Positions 15,566 to 24,207 of a DNA stretch of 35,158 nucleotides are shown in pieces. The translations under genes and the position numbers were made by a program. This DNA comes from JBDKGV01 sp039798005 (lineage in GTDB: Bacteria > Fibrobacterota > Fibrobacteria > UBA5070), in assembly GCA_039798005.1 (NCBI GenBank), contig JBDKGV010000006.1:1-35158 (forward strand). The letters are read 5' to 3'. Position 1 is the stretch's first letter, and each line of letters begins with the position of its first letter. Below the pieces are notes generated by a model. The model worked only from the letters and a program-made list of their open reading frames with translations. It was not told where the DNA came from and did no database searches.

Positions 15566-15592
15566 ACCCCGTTGAAACAGACTGGCGAACCC

Positions 15593-17011
15593 ATGCAATC
15601 TCTCAAACATCTTCTCATGCCTGCGCTCTTCCTTGCATCGGCCATGGCGCATGCGGCGATCAATGCCCCGGCACGGATCCAGGCGGAGTCCACCAAAGTC
15701 AGCATCACCGCGATCCATTCCCAACACCGCAACTGGCTTCAGGTTCAGGTGAGCCCGGTGGGCGCCTGCCAAGAGGTGGTGGTCGATTCCTTCCGGGTTC
15801 TGGATGAAAGGATTCGGACCTTCCAACGGTGTGGCGATACCACAAGTGACATCGTTCGACTCTGTGAGGATTTCACCTTTGAGTTGGGCGGTGTGCCACA
15901 TCGGGATCTCCAGGTCGCATGGCATCTGGCTGCCATGGATTCCTCCCGCCGTTGCGGTGCGGTCAAGGCCTCCCGGCATCTTCTGGAGATTCCTGCTCCT
16001 CGCAAGAGTCCTGCTACGGATACGTTGCTGGTTCCATGGGTGATCGGGCGGATCGATGCGATCGGCCCCAACGGGCAACGGGATACCCTCGACGCATTCC
16101 GCGTCGATCAATCGGGAAGTCTTTTGGGTCTTCCCTGTCCGGCCTACAGCGTCATGTGTCCGAGCGAAATCGGATTCATCGGTCCAGATTCTCTGATGGC
16201 CTTTCGTCGCGATTCCGTTCTTGAAACGCTGCGTCAGCGTGTGGTGGCGGGCCAGACCTTGGTACGGGTCGGGGCGACGGTCGTCAACCAAGGCATCCGC
16301 AAGGAAGTGCCCTTTGGCGGCTTGGTCTTGCTCATTCCATGGAATGCCGGGAATCAGGCGTATACGGTGTCTCACCCGTTTCAGGTGCGCCGCAGTTGGG
16401 GGCCAGTCCAGATGCGCGAGACCTTGGCGCGGGAAACCGGGGAACGCATCGAGCTCTGGCGGAATTCCATGCGAGAACCGATCGGCGACACGCTCTCGAG
16501 TTCAGGGATGGATCTCGAACTTTCCAACGATTCGACGCACCTGTGCGACTGGCTCAAGATGCCCGATCAAAAGCTCGCTTCCGACCTTGCCAAGAACGAT
16601 TGGCTTCTCTTCCTGGACACCGCGGAGGCCCGGACCGGAATGTTGACCGCGACCTTCAAGAGAGATCGTTGTGGCTTCCGGGCGAATGCCTTGGAGATCC
16701 TGAACGATTCCGTGTGGATGGGTGGCGTCAGGATCCCGATGGCCCTGCTTGATCAGGCGCTGGGCGTCTCCCCTTCGAGCCGTCGGGCCCCGACTCTCAA
16801 GGTCTCGACGGTCGCATCGGGAGTGCGCGTGGCTAGGCTCTCCAATTTGACGGAACCTGTCGCCGTGCGCGTTCGGACGATCTCAGGGAGGCTCGTGACG
16901 CAGGCGACCATGCTCTCGTCTGATCTGGTCATTCCCCTGTCCGGGCATGGCGTGTTCCTGGTGGAGGCGGAAAGCCCTGAAGGGATCGCCCGCGTTCGCG
17001 TGGTGCGCTGA
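15593..17011 (+). CDS. Secreted protein of unknown function, paralog B
   Basis: A 472-residue protein 27 nt after paralog A, probably its tandem duplicate. The signal peptide is residues 1-20 (core LLMPALFLASAMAHA). Conserved with paralog A: IHSQHRNWLQVQVSPVGACQE, CGAVKASR, CGFRANALEILNDSVWMGG, DQALGV and the C-terminal tail RTISGRLVTQ...LSGHGVFLVEAES. The central parts differ considerably, so the duplication is old. The cysteines shared by both copies suggest conserved disulfides. The ATG at 15593 starts the signal peptide; a TTG at 15572 would add 7 residues. The ribosome-binding site is weak, so expression may depend on readthrough from paralog A. Confidence 0.85.
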   Translation: MQSLKHLLMPALFLASAMAHAAINAPARIQAESTKVSITAIHSQHRNWLQVQVSPVGACQEVVVDSFRVLDERIRTFQRCGDTTSDIVRLCEDFTFELGGVPHRDLQVAWHLAAMDSSRRCGAVKASRHLLEIPAPRKSPATDTLLVPWVIGRIDAIGPNGQRDTLDAFRVDQSGSLLGLPCPAYSVMCPSEIGFIGPDSLMAFRRDSVLETLRQRVVAGQTLVRVGATVVNQGIRKEVPFGGLVLLIPWNAGNQAYTVSHPFQVRRSWGPVQMRETLARETGERIELWRNSMREPIGDTLSSSGMDLELSNDSTHLCDWLKMPDQKLASDLAKNDWLLFLDTAEARTGMLTATFKRDRCGFRANALEILNDSVWMGGVRIPMALLDQALGVSPSSRRAPTLKVSTVASGVRVARLSNLTEPVAVRVRTISGRLVTQATMLSSDLVIPLSGHGVFLVEAESPEGIARVRVVR

Positions 17012-17074
17012 TCCTTCCGGGTGGCGGCAGATGGTAGATTGACGGATTCCGTCACCGTCTTCGAAAGGCTGCCC

Positions 17075-17824
17075 ATGTCAGAATCCGTCAAACTCCGTCC
17101 TCTCGTGGTCGTCACCGGCGGGTCGCGCGGCTTGGGCAAGTCGCTGTGCGCCCAATGGCGTGGCAAGGGCGCCGAGGTGGTGGAGTTCTCCCGCTCGGCC
17201 CCGTACCCCTTCTCGGTGGCTGCCGACCTTTCGCTTCCCGAGGCCGCGCTCAAGGCGATCGAGTCGAAGCTGCGCGAGCTCTCGAAACTGGAATGGTCCG
17301 AGATCGTGGTGATTCACAACGCCGGCGTGCTCGATCCCATCGGTCCGGCCAAGAACAAGCGCGCGTCGGCCCTGATGGCCAACATGAACGCCAACTTCGC
17401 CGGAGCCATCCTTTTTCTGACGCAAGTGCAGGTCGCCTTCGAGGATCACGCGTGCCGCAAGGTGATGGTGAACATCTCCTCGGGCGCCGCGCTCAAGGGC
17501 TATCCCGGCTGGTCGCTCTACTGCGCCGCCAAGGCCGGTGTCGAAAATTACGTGCGCACCGTGGCCGCCGAGCAGAACGGCGCGGAGCGTCCGTGGCTGG
17601 CCCTCAATGTCGATCCCGACGTGATGGACACGGCCATGCAAGAGACCATCCGGGCCAGTTCCGAAGCCGACTTCCCGGCGGTGGGCTACTTCATCCAGCG
17701 CAAGGAAACCGGCAAGCTGCGTGCGCCCGCAGACGTGGCCGAGGTGGTGATCCGCATCATCGAGACCGTCACCGAAACGGACCAAGGCACCCGCATCCGC
17801 ATTGTGGATCGCCTGGAAGCCTGA
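17075..17824 (+). CDS. Short-chain dehydrogenase/reductase (sepiapterin/benzil reductase-like)
   Basis: A 249-residue NAD(P)H-dependent SDR. The cofactor loop TGGSRGLG is at about residues 15-22. HNAGVLDPIGP carries the NAG motif and resembles the sepiapterin/benzil reductase (YueD) subgroup. The catalytic Ser lies in NISSGAALKG, and Tyr and Lys in LYCAAKAG. The C-terminal VDPDVMDTAMQ matches the usual substrate-loop region. The ATG at 17075 has AAAGG 7 nt upstream; a GTG at 17021 would add 18 residues without SDR character. The substrate cannot be deduced. Repeat R2 copy C begins 2 nt after the stop. Confidence 0.92.
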   Translation: MSESVKLRPLVVVTGGSRGLGKSLCAQWRGKGAEVVEFSRSAPYPFSVAADLSLPEAALKAIESKLRELSKLEWSEIVVIHNAGVLDPIGPAKNKRASALMANMNANFAGAILFLTQVQVAFEDHACRKVMVNISSGAALKGYPGWSLYCAAKAGVENYVRTVAAEQNGAERPWLALNVDPDVMDTAMQETIRASSEADFPAVGYFIQRKETGKLRAPADVAEVVIRIIETVTETDQGTRIRIVDRLEA

Positions 17825-17826
17825 TC

Positions 17827-17914
17827 GGGCGCCTCCCTCGCAGGCTCGGGCCGGGCTGCCTGCCGGGCCTCCGCGACGCGGGGTCCCGGGCCTGTCGGCC
17901 GGCATCCCTGGCGC
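17827..17914 (+). repeat. Dispersed intergenic repeat R2, copy C
   Basis: GGGCGCCTCCC at the start, GGGCTGCCTGCCGGGCCTCC in the middle and GGCCGGCATCCCTGGCGC at the end, matching copy B with a shorter spacer. It fills most of the space between the SDR gene and the EF-G paralog. Confidence 0.8.
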
Positions 17915-18010
17915 GCACAAGCGCGCTTGAAAGCTCCCTCCCGGATGGGAGGACCCTCGCGTTACAATCCTATGCGTGAGGCGCAGGGGGGACCTACCTT
18001 TGCGTCTCTC

Positions 18011-19969
18011 ATGGAACCGTCACGCAAGCTTCGAAACCTCGGCATCATCGCGCACGTCGATGCCGGCAAGACCACCCTCTCCGAGGCTCTGCTCCTGCGA
18101 AGCGGGGCGATCCATTCCGCCGGCACGGTCGATGAAGGCCAGGCCACCATGGACTACTTGCGCGAAGAACAGCGCCGAGGCATCACCATTCGGTCGGCGG
18201 TGGCAAGCTTTGGCTGGAAGGGCTTGCGCATCAATCTGGTGGACACTCCCGGCCATGTGGATTTCGGTCTCGAGGTGGTGCGCTCCCTGCGCGTGCTGGA
18301 CGGCGCCATTGCGGTGTTCTGCGGCGTGCGTGGCGTGGAGCCGCGCAGTCTTGCGGTGTGGCAGGAGGCCGATCGCTACAACCTGCCTCGCATCGCCTTT
18401 GCCAACAAGCTGGATGTGCCGGGCGCCGACTTTGAACGCTTGATCCGCCAGATGCGCGAGAATTTCACGCAAACGCCGGTGCCTCTCTACTGGCCCATTC
18501 TGGGGAATGATGGTCTGGATGGCTGGGTGGATTTGATTGCATGGAGCGCTGTCCGGTTGCGGGGCAAGACCCTCCTGCCTCTTCCCGAGATTCCCAAGCT
18601 GTGGGCCGAGGCCGCATTGCCGTGGCGAGAGGTTCTCACGGACGGCGCATCCATGCACGATGACGAGCTGACGGAACTGCTCTTCAACGAAGGAAGCCCG
18701 ACGGTCGAGATGCTGCGACGGGGCTTGCGGGCCGGATGTCGGTCCGGAAAGCTCGTTCCGGTCTGCGTCGGCAGTGCGCTAATGTCTGTGGGAATCGAGC
18801 AGGTGTTGGACGCTGTGGGACATTATCTGCCTCCCCCGGTGGTCCCTGAGGCATGGCAGGAGCATCCCGGCCTGGGGTTTGTGGTCAAGAGCAGCGAGCA
18901 GGACGACGGCACGCATGTGGCCTTGGTGCGCAATTGGAGCGGGGCCTTCTCTCGAGGAATGCTGGTGCGCAAGCCGGGTGGGGCCACCGGGACGGTCCGG
19001 GAAATCTGGTCCGTCTTTGCCGATGATCTGCGCCCCATCGAAACGTTGGCTCCCGGAGACATCGGGGCGGTGGAACTCGATGGCGATTGGCGTGCGGGGG
19101 ACACGATGCTTGCCGGGGGGCCGGAGGTGGTGCTGGAAACCAGCCAAAGCCACTTGCCGGTGCTGGAAGTCCTGCTGGAACCGGAAAACATCGAAGCGGC
19201 CCCCGCCTTGGAAAAGGCGCTCAACCGCATTGTGCATGAGGATGGCGCCCTGCAAGGCGATCGTGACCCGCAGACCGGTGCGATTCGTCTGCAAGGCGTA
19301 GGGGAATTGCAGCTGGAGGTCGCTGTCATCCGTCTGCGTGAGGAATTCGGCTGCCAGTTCCAGTCAAGGCCTCCACGAGTGGTGAAGCGAGAACGCATTC
19401 GACAGGAGTCTGGGCGGATCGAAAATCGCCTGGAGATCGATGGGGTCGTCATCCATGCGGCTTGCTTGCTTGCCCCGATTGCCCAAGGCATGGAGCTCCG
19501 GTATGAAGGCCCCCAAGGAGAGGCCTTCGGCAATGTGGTGCGGGCGGCGATCGAGGAAGCCTGCATTGTCGGCGTGTGTGGCATGGGGAGCATTGACGGC
19601 ACTCAATGGGCCCTTGAGATCAAGATGGACGCCCCTGAGCCCTTGCGTGCCTTGCATCTGCTCAAACGGTGCCTCGATCACCTGTGCCATCAAGCTTTGC
19701 AGGCGGCTGGAGCGCATATTGAGGAGCCTCGCTTCAAAGTTGTCGTTCTGACACCACATGATTTTGTGGGCAACATCCTTCACGAGCTCCAAGGGAGGGG
19801 GGCAAAAGTGCTGGAAATCGAGGGAAGATCGGATGTTACGCGGATTGTTGCATTTTCCCTCTTGTGTTCGTTGCTAGGCCTATGTATATTGCTACGCTCT
19901 CTCTCCAAGGGCCGAGCAGAAACAACTCTCGAGCCTTTGGATTGGGTGGACGCGTCGGAGGCCTGCTAG
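18011..19969 (+). CDS. Divergent EF-G paralog (translational GTPase) in the fusA position
   Basis: A 652-residue GTPase of the EF-G family. G motifs are intact: AHVDAGKTT (14-22), RRGITIRS, DTPGHVDF, NKLD and GSALMSVGIEQVLDAV. Domains II and III follow (VGELQLEV). Domain IV is eroded: the usual His-Asp-Val-Asp-Ser loop is replaced by GTQWALEIKMDAPEP, and the canonical GYATDLRSL of domain V reads GLCILLRSL. Codon use is less biased than in tuf next door. It could be a recycling-only EF-G2, a ribosome-protection-like factor or a decaying copy; full EF-G function seems unlikely. The ATG at 18011 gives a family-like start. A TACAAT -10-like box is at 17963-17968. No good ribosome-binding site is seen, so the start is uncertain (alternatives 17972, 17927). 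Confidence 0.85.
   Translation: MEPSRKLRNLGIIAHVDAGKTTLSEALLLRSGAIHSAGTVDEGQATMDYLREEQRRGITIRSAVASFGWKGLRINLVDTPGHVDFGLEVVRSLRVLDGAIAVFCGVRGVEPRSLAVWQEADRYNLPRIAFANKLDVPGADFERLIRQMRENFTQTPVPLYWPILGNDGLDGWVDLIAWSAVRLRGKTLLPLPEIPKLWAEAALPWREVLTDGASMHDDELTELLFNEGSPTVEMLRRGLRAGCRSGKLVPVCVGSALMSVGIEQVLDAVGHYLPPPVVPEAWQEHPGLGFVVKSSEQDDGTHVALVRNWSGAFSRGMLVRKPGGATGTVREIWSVFADDLRPIETLAPGDIGAVELDGDWRAGDTMLAGGPEVVLETSQSHLPVLEVLLEPENIEAAPALEKALNRIVHEDGALQGDRDPQTGAIRLQGVGELQLEVAVIRLREEFGCQFQSRPPRVVKRERIRQESGRIENRLEIDGVVIHAACLLAPIAQGMELRYEGPQGEAFGNVVRAAIEEACIVGVCGMGSIDGTQWALEIKMDAPEPLRALHLLKRCLDHLCHQALQAAGAHIEEPRFKVVVLTPHDFVGNILHELQGRGAKVLEIEGRSDVTRIVAFSLLCSLLGLCILLRSLSKGRAETTLEPLDWVDASEAC
19862..19890 (+). 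promoter_or_regulatory. Candidate tuf promoter inside the EF-G paralog
   Basis: TTGTGT (19862-19867), 17 nt, TATATT (19885-19890, 5/6 match). It would give a leader of about 140 nt before tuf. It lies in the codons of the altered domain V segment of the upstream gene. No better promoter is visible in the 68-nt gap. Confidence 0.5.
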
Positions 19970-20037
19970 CGCAGGATCCGAAACCCCACTCAGCATGACA
20001 TCTCAGGCAGATATCCACCGGACAAAGGTTCAAGACC

Positions 20038-21231
20038 ATGGCCAAGGAAAAGTTCAATCGCAGCAAGCCGCACATGAACATCGGCACGATCGGGCATGTG
20101 GATCACGGCAAGACCACTCTTACCGCCGCGATCACCACGTCGATGGCCAAGAAGTTCGGTGGCGTTGCCAAAGGTTACGACCAGATCGACAATGCACCGG
20201 AGGAAAAGGCTCGTGGAATCACGATCAATACCTCCCACGTCGAGTACGAGTCGGACGCTCGTCACTACGCTCACGTGGATTGCCCCGGGCACGCTGACTA
20301 CGTCAAGAACATGATCACCGGCGCAGCCCAGATGGACGGAGCGATCCTCGTCTGTGCAGCCACCGACGGCCCGATGCCCCAGACCCGCGAGCACATCCTG
20401 CTTGCTCGTCAGGTCGGCGTTCCGGGTATCGTGGTGTACATGAACAAGTGCGACATGGTCGACGACGCCGAGCTTCTCGATCTCGTTGAGATGGAAGTTC
20501 GCGAGTTGCTCTCGAAGTACAACTTCCCGGGCGACGACACCCCGATCATCCGTGGCTCTGCCCTCAAGTCCCTCGAAGGCGATACCGGCGTGTACGGTGT
20601 GCCCTCGATCGAGGCTCTGATGACCGCTGTGGACAGCTTCATCGAGATGCCTCCCCGTGCCGTGGACAAGCCCTTCCTGATGCCCATCGAAGACGTCTTC
20701 TCGATCACTGGCCGCGGCACCGTGGTGACCGGTCGCGTGGAGTCCGGTATCGTCAAGGTGCAGGAAGAAATCGAGCGCGTGGGTCTTACCGAAGACACCA
20801 AGAAGTTCATCGTCACTGGCGTGGAAATGTTCCGCAAGTTGCTGGATCAGGGCCAAGCTGGTGACAATGTCGGTCTTCTGCTGCGTGGTTGCGACAAGTC
20901 GGACATCGAGCGCGGTCAGGTTCTGGCCAAGCCCGGTTCGATCAAGCCCCACGTCGGCTTCAAGGCTGAAATTTACGTTCTCTCGAAGGAAGAGGGTGGT
21001 CGCCACACTCCGTTCTTCAAGGGTTACCGCCCCCAGTTCTACTTCCGTACCACCGACGTGACCGGCTCCATCGAGCTTCCCGAAGGTGTTGAGATGGTGA
21101 TGCCCGGTGACACGATTTCGATCAGTGCCGAGCTCATTGTCCCGGTTGCCATGGACAAGGGACTGAAGTTCGCAATCCGTGAGGGTGGCCGCACTATTGG
21201 TGCCGGTACCGTCACCGAAATCGTCAAGTAA
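20038..21231 (+). CDS. tuf: Elongation factor Tu
   Basis: Delivers aminoacyl-tRNA to the ribosome. 397 residues, normal length. G motifs: GHVDHGKT (19-26), RGITIN, DCPGHADY, NKCD and GSAL. Domain II has TGRGTVVTGRVE, and domain III has KPHVGFKAEIYVLSKEEGGRHTPF and GYRPQFYFRTTDVTG. Strong codon bias fits high expression. A weak AAAGG precedes the start by about 9 nt. It opens the ribosomal protein block, directly before rpsJ. Confidence 0.99.
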   Translation: MAKEKFNRSKPHMNIGTIGHVDHGKTTLTAAITTSMAKKFGGVAKGYDQIDNAPEEKARGITINTSHVEYESDARHYAHVDCPGHADYVKNMITGAAQMDGAILVCAATDGPMPQTREHILLARQVGVPGIVVYMNKCDMVDDAELLDLVEMEVRELLSKYNFPGDDTPIIRGSALKSLEGDTGVYGVPSIEALMTAVDSFIEMPPRAVDKPFLMPIEDVFSITGRGTVVTGRVESGIVKVQEEIERVGLTEDTKKFIVTGVEMFRKLLDQGQAGDNVGLLLRGCDKSDIERGQVLAKPGSIKPHVGFKAEIYVLSKEEGGRHTPFFKGYRPQFYFRTTDVTGSIELPEGVEMVMPGDTISISAELIVPVAMDKGLKFAIREGGRTIGAGTVTEIVK

Positions 21232-21241
21232 GAGCAGGAAA

Positions 21242-21550
21242 ATGTCCGGAGAAACCATTCGCATTCGCCTGAAGTCGTTCGACCACCGCATGATTGACAA
21301 ATCTGCGGCGGACATCGTTCGCACGGCAAAGAACACCGGCGCTCGTATCTCGGGCCCGGTTCCTCTTCCGACCAATCGCAGCGTGTATACCGTTCTGCGT
21401 TCGCCGCACGTCGACAAGAAGTCGCGCGAACAGTTCGAGGTCCGCGTTCACAAGCGTTTGATCGATATTCTCGACTCCACTCCTCAGACCATCGAGTCGC
21501 TGATGAAGCTTGATCTTCCGGCCGGCGTCGAAGTCGAAATCAAGGTGTAA
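21242..21550 (+). CDS. rpsJ: 30S ribosomal protein S10 (uS10)
   Basis: 102 residues, normal length, with IRIRLKSFDHRMID at the N-terminus and GPVPLPT and RSPHVDKKSREQFE in the middle. It binds the 30S head and also acts with NusB in antitermination. First gene of the S10 group, 10 nt after tuf with AGCAGGAAA before the ATG. No separate promoter or L4-type leader is visible, so it probably shares the tuf transcript. Confidence 0.99.
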   Translation: MSGETIRIRLKSFDHRMIDKSAADIVRTAKNTGARISGPVPLPTNRSVYTVLRSPHVDKKSREQFEVRVHKRLIDILDSTPQTIESLMKLDLPAGVEVEIKV

Positions 21551-21554
21551 TCGC

Positions 21555-22169
21555 ATGAAGGGTCTCATTGGAAAGAAGCTGGGCATGACCCAGGTCTTCC
21601 TCGAAGACGGTACTTGCGTGGGTGTGACAGTGGTCGAAGCCGGCCCCTGCCGCGTGACGCAGATCCGCACAGAGGAAACTGACGGATACGTTGCTGCTCA
21701 GATTGGCTTTGGAGCCAAGAACGAGAAGCGCGCTTCCAAGGCCGAAGTTGGCCATTTCGCCAAGGCCAACGCTGTCGTTCCGACCGTTGTCTGCGAATTC
21801 GAGATCATCGGTGACGCTCCTGCCACTGGCAGCGACATCACCGTGTCGATCTTCGAAGGTGTGAAGGAAGTGAATGTGCAGGGCACGACCAAGGGTCGCG
21901 GCTTTGCCGGCACGATCAAGCGCCACAACTTCCAGCGTGGTCGCGAAACGCACGGTAACGTCAATCACCGCGCCCCTGGTTCGGTCGGTTCGCACACCTA
22001 CCCTGCTCGTACTTTCCCAGGCAAGAAGATGGCTGGACAGTACGGCAACCAGACGCGCACTGTTCGTAATCTCTCTCTGGTGAAGGTCGATGCCGAGCGC
22101 AACCTCCTTTTCATCAAGGGTGCCATTCCGGGTCCGATCAACGGAACCGTGTTCGTGGAGAAAAACTGA
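21555..22169 (+). CDS. rplC: 50S ribosomal protein L3 (uL3)
   Basis: 204 residues. The N-terminus GLIGKKLGMTQVF and the central loop RAPGSVGSHTYPARTFPGKKM are diagnostic; the loop reaches towards the peptidyl transferase centre. It starts 4 nt after rpsJ, and its TGA overlaps the rplD ATG by one base, implying coupled translation. Confidence 0.99.
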   Translation: MKGLIGKKLGMTQVFLEDGTCVGVTVVEAGPCRVTQIRTEETDGYVAAQIGFGAKNEKRASKAEVGHFAKANAVVPTVVCEFEIIGDAPATGSDITVSIFEGVKEVNVQGTTKGRGFAGTIKRHNFQRGRETHGNVNHRAPGSVGSHTYPARTFPGKKMAGQYGNQTRTVRNLSLVKVDAERNLLFIKGAIPGPINGTVFVEKN

Positions 22170-22795
22170 TGGCCAAGGCTGCTCTTTTCAGCGCCGAAGG
22201 CGTGCGCAAGGGCGAGTTCGACCTGCCGGACGCAGTTTTCGGTCAGACTGTGAACGAAGCTCTCCTGCACGAGGCTGTCGTGGTCCACCTGGGCAACCAG
22301 CGTCAGGGTACCGCGATGGGCAAGAACCGCGCTCTTGTTTCGGGAACGAATCACAAGCCGTTCAAGCAGAAGGGAACCGGACATGCTCGTCAGGGCCGTT
22401 CCACTTCTCCGCTCAGTGCTCGTGGTGGCAAGGCTTTCGCGCCGGTCCCCCGCGACTACACTCGCAAGCTCAACAAGAAGGCCAAGAGCGTCGCTCTGGC
22501 TTCCGCCTTCAGCCTTCGGGTTGCTGGCAATCAAGTCTTGGTGTTCGAGGATGTGGCTGCTGCCACTCCCAAGACCAAGGTCTTCGTTTCCGTCCTCCAG
22601 ACCGCTGGCGTTGTGGGCAAGACCCTCGTCATCGTCGGAGAGGCAAACGCCAATCTGGTTCTGGCCTCGCGCAACATTCCCAACGTGGAACTGCGTCGCG
22701 TCCAGGACGTGAACGTCTATGACATCATGAAGGCCAAGACCGTCATCCTCGCTCAGGATGCAGTCGAGGCTCTGGTCAATCGAGGTGCAGCATGA
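22169..22795 (+). CDS. rplD: 50S ribosomal protein L4 (uL4)
   Basis: 208 residues. The conserved extended loop has NHKPFKQKGTGHARQG, the part lining the peptide exit tunnel. In E. coli L4 represses its own operon through the S10 leader. No such leader is seen here, so that control is doubtful. It overlaps rplC by 1 nt and rplW by 4 nt (ATGA). Confidence 0.99.
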   Translation: MAKAALFSAEGVRKGEFDLPDAVFGQTVNEALLHEAVVVHLGNQRQGTAMGKNRALVSGTNHKPFKQKGTGHARQGRSTSPLSARGGKAFAPVPRDYTRKLNKKAKSVALASAFSLRVAGNQVLVFEDVAAATPKTKVFVSVLQTAGVVGKTLVIVGEANANLVLASRNIPNVELRRVQDVNVYDIMKAKTVILAQDAVEALVNRGAA

Positions 22796-23082
22796 AGCAC
22801 GTGGGTGAAATCATCCGTCGTCCTCTGATCACCGAGAAGTCCACGATGCAGCGCTATGAGGGTAGTCTCTACACCTTCGAAGTGGCAACGGATGCAAGCA
22901 AGATCGAGATCGCTGGTGCCGTGGCCAAGGCCTTCGGCGTCAAGGTGATCGACGTGCGCACCGCCAACTTCTCGGGCAAGCTCAAGCGCGTTCGCAAGGG
23001 CCTCGGGTATCGCTCCGACTGGAAAAAGGCGTTCGTTCGCCTTGAAGAAGGCCAGACCATCGAACGTCTGGAAGGAGTCTGA
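22792..23082 (+). CDS. rplW: 50S ribosomal protein L23 (uL23)
   Basis: 96 residues, with IIRRPLITEKS near the N-terminus and the RVRKGLGYRSDWKKAFV strand near the end. L23 sits at the exit tunnel and docks SRP, trigger factor and SecYEG. It starts inside the last codons of rplD (ATGA), 3 nt before rplB. Confidence 0.99.
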   Translation: MKHVGEIIRRPLITEKSTMQRYEGSLYTFEVATDASKIEIAGAVAKAFGVKVIDVRTANFSGKLKRVRKGLGYRSDWKKAFVRLEEGQTIERLEGV

Positions 23083-23085
23083 TCC

Positions 23086-23913
23086 ATGCCTGTTAAGAGC
23101 TTCAATCCACTGACTCCGGTCCTGCGCTACAAGACCGTATCGGACTTTGCGGAAATCACCGCATCGGAGCCGTACAAGCCTCTGACGTTCGGCAAGCGCG
23201 TCACCGGTGGCCGCAACGCCCACGGTCGCATCACTTGCCGCCATCGTGGCGGCGGTGTCAAGCGCCTGCTCCGCAAGGTCGATTTCAAGCGTGATCGCAT
23301 TGGAATCTCGGCCACCATCGAGACCATCGAGTACGATCCGAACCGTTCGGCTCGCATCGCACTGGTCAAGTACATCGATGGTCAGCGTCGTTACATCCTG
23401 GCTCCCAAGGACCTCAAGGTCGGCCAGAAAATCATCAGCGGTCCGATGGCTTCGATCGAAGTGGGCAATGCGCTCCCTCTCGAGAAGATGCCCCTCGGCA
23501 CCATGATCCATTGCGTCGAGCTTCAGCCCGGTCGCGGCGCCCAGATGGTGCGCTCGGCAGGTGCTTTGGCCGAAGTCGTGGCTCGCGACGAGAAATACGT
23601 CACGGTCAAGCTGCCCTCCGGTGAGTTCCGCAAGGTCCTCGCCGTGTGCTACGCAGTGGTCGGCCAGGTCGGCAATCTCGAGCACGAGAATATCACGCTT
23701 GGTTCGGCTGGCCGCAAGCGCCACATGGGCTGGCGTCCCTCGGTTCGTGGCGTTGCCATGAACCCGGTGGATCACCCCATGGGTGGTGGTGAAGGCAAGA
23801 CCTCCGGCGGTCGTCAACCGGTTTCTCCTTGGGGCAAAAAAGCCAAGGGTGGCCGCACTCGAAACAACAAGAGGACGGACAAGTTCATCGTCCGCTCGCG
23901 CCACCTGAAGTAA
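23086..23913 (+). CDS. rplB: 50S ribosomal protein L2 (uL2)
   Basis: 275 residues. GGGVKRLLRKVDFKR, the RNA-binding KOW-like middle and the highly conserved GVAMNPVDHPMGGGEGKTSGG loop, with the histidine near the peptidyl transferase centre, are all present. The basic C-terminus TRNNKRTDKFIVRSR is typical. 12 nt to rpsS. Confidence 0.99.
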   Translation: MPVKSFNPLTPVLRYKTVSDFAEITASEPYKPLTFGKRVTGGRNAHGRITCRHRGGGVKRLLRKVDFKRDRIGISATIETIEYDPNRSARIALVKYIDGQRRYILAPKDLKVGQKIISGPMASIEVGNALPLEKMPLGTMIHCVELQPGRGAQMVRSAGALAEVVARDEKYVTVKLPSGEFRKVLAVCYAVVGQVGNLEHENITLGSAGRKRHMGWRPSVRGVAMNPVDHPMGGGEGKTSGGRQPVSPWGKKAKGGRTRNNKRTDKFIVRSRHLK

Positions 23914-23925
23914 GGGAAAGAAACA

Positions 23926-24207
23926 ATGTCTCGTTCCTTGAAGAAAGGCGCCTTCGTTGATACCCATGTGATCGCCAAGGTCACAGCGGCTAACGCCTCG
24001 GGCAAGAAGGCTCCCATCAAGACTTGGTCGCGTCGTTCGATGGTCACTCCTGATTTCGTCGGCACGACCTTCGCCATCCACAACGGCAAGCAGTTCATTC
24101 CGGTGTACATCTCCGAGAACATGGTTGGACACAAGCTCGGAGAGTTTGCACCTACCCGTACGTTCAAGGGGCATACCGCCGCCAAGAACGAAAAGGGCAA
24201 GAAGTAA
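23926..24207 (+). CDS. rpsS: 30S ribosomal protein S19 (uS19)
   Basis: 93 residues starting SRSLKKGAFVD, with WSRRSMVTPDFVG and NGKQFIPVYI. It binds 16S rRNA in the 30S head with S13. AGGGAAAG precedes the start. The last base of its stop codon is the first base of rplV. Confidence 0.99.
   Translation: MSRSLKKGAFVDTHVIAKVTAANASGKKAPIKTWSRRSMVTPDFVGTTFAIHNGKQFIPVYISENMVGHKLGEFAPTRTFKGHTAAKNEKGKK

Noticed and set aside
19990..21417. 475-codon minus-strand frame opposite tuf and rpsJ
   Set aside because: The strong codon bias of tuf removes stop codons from the opposite strand. The translation has no recognisable domain and no ribosome-binding site.
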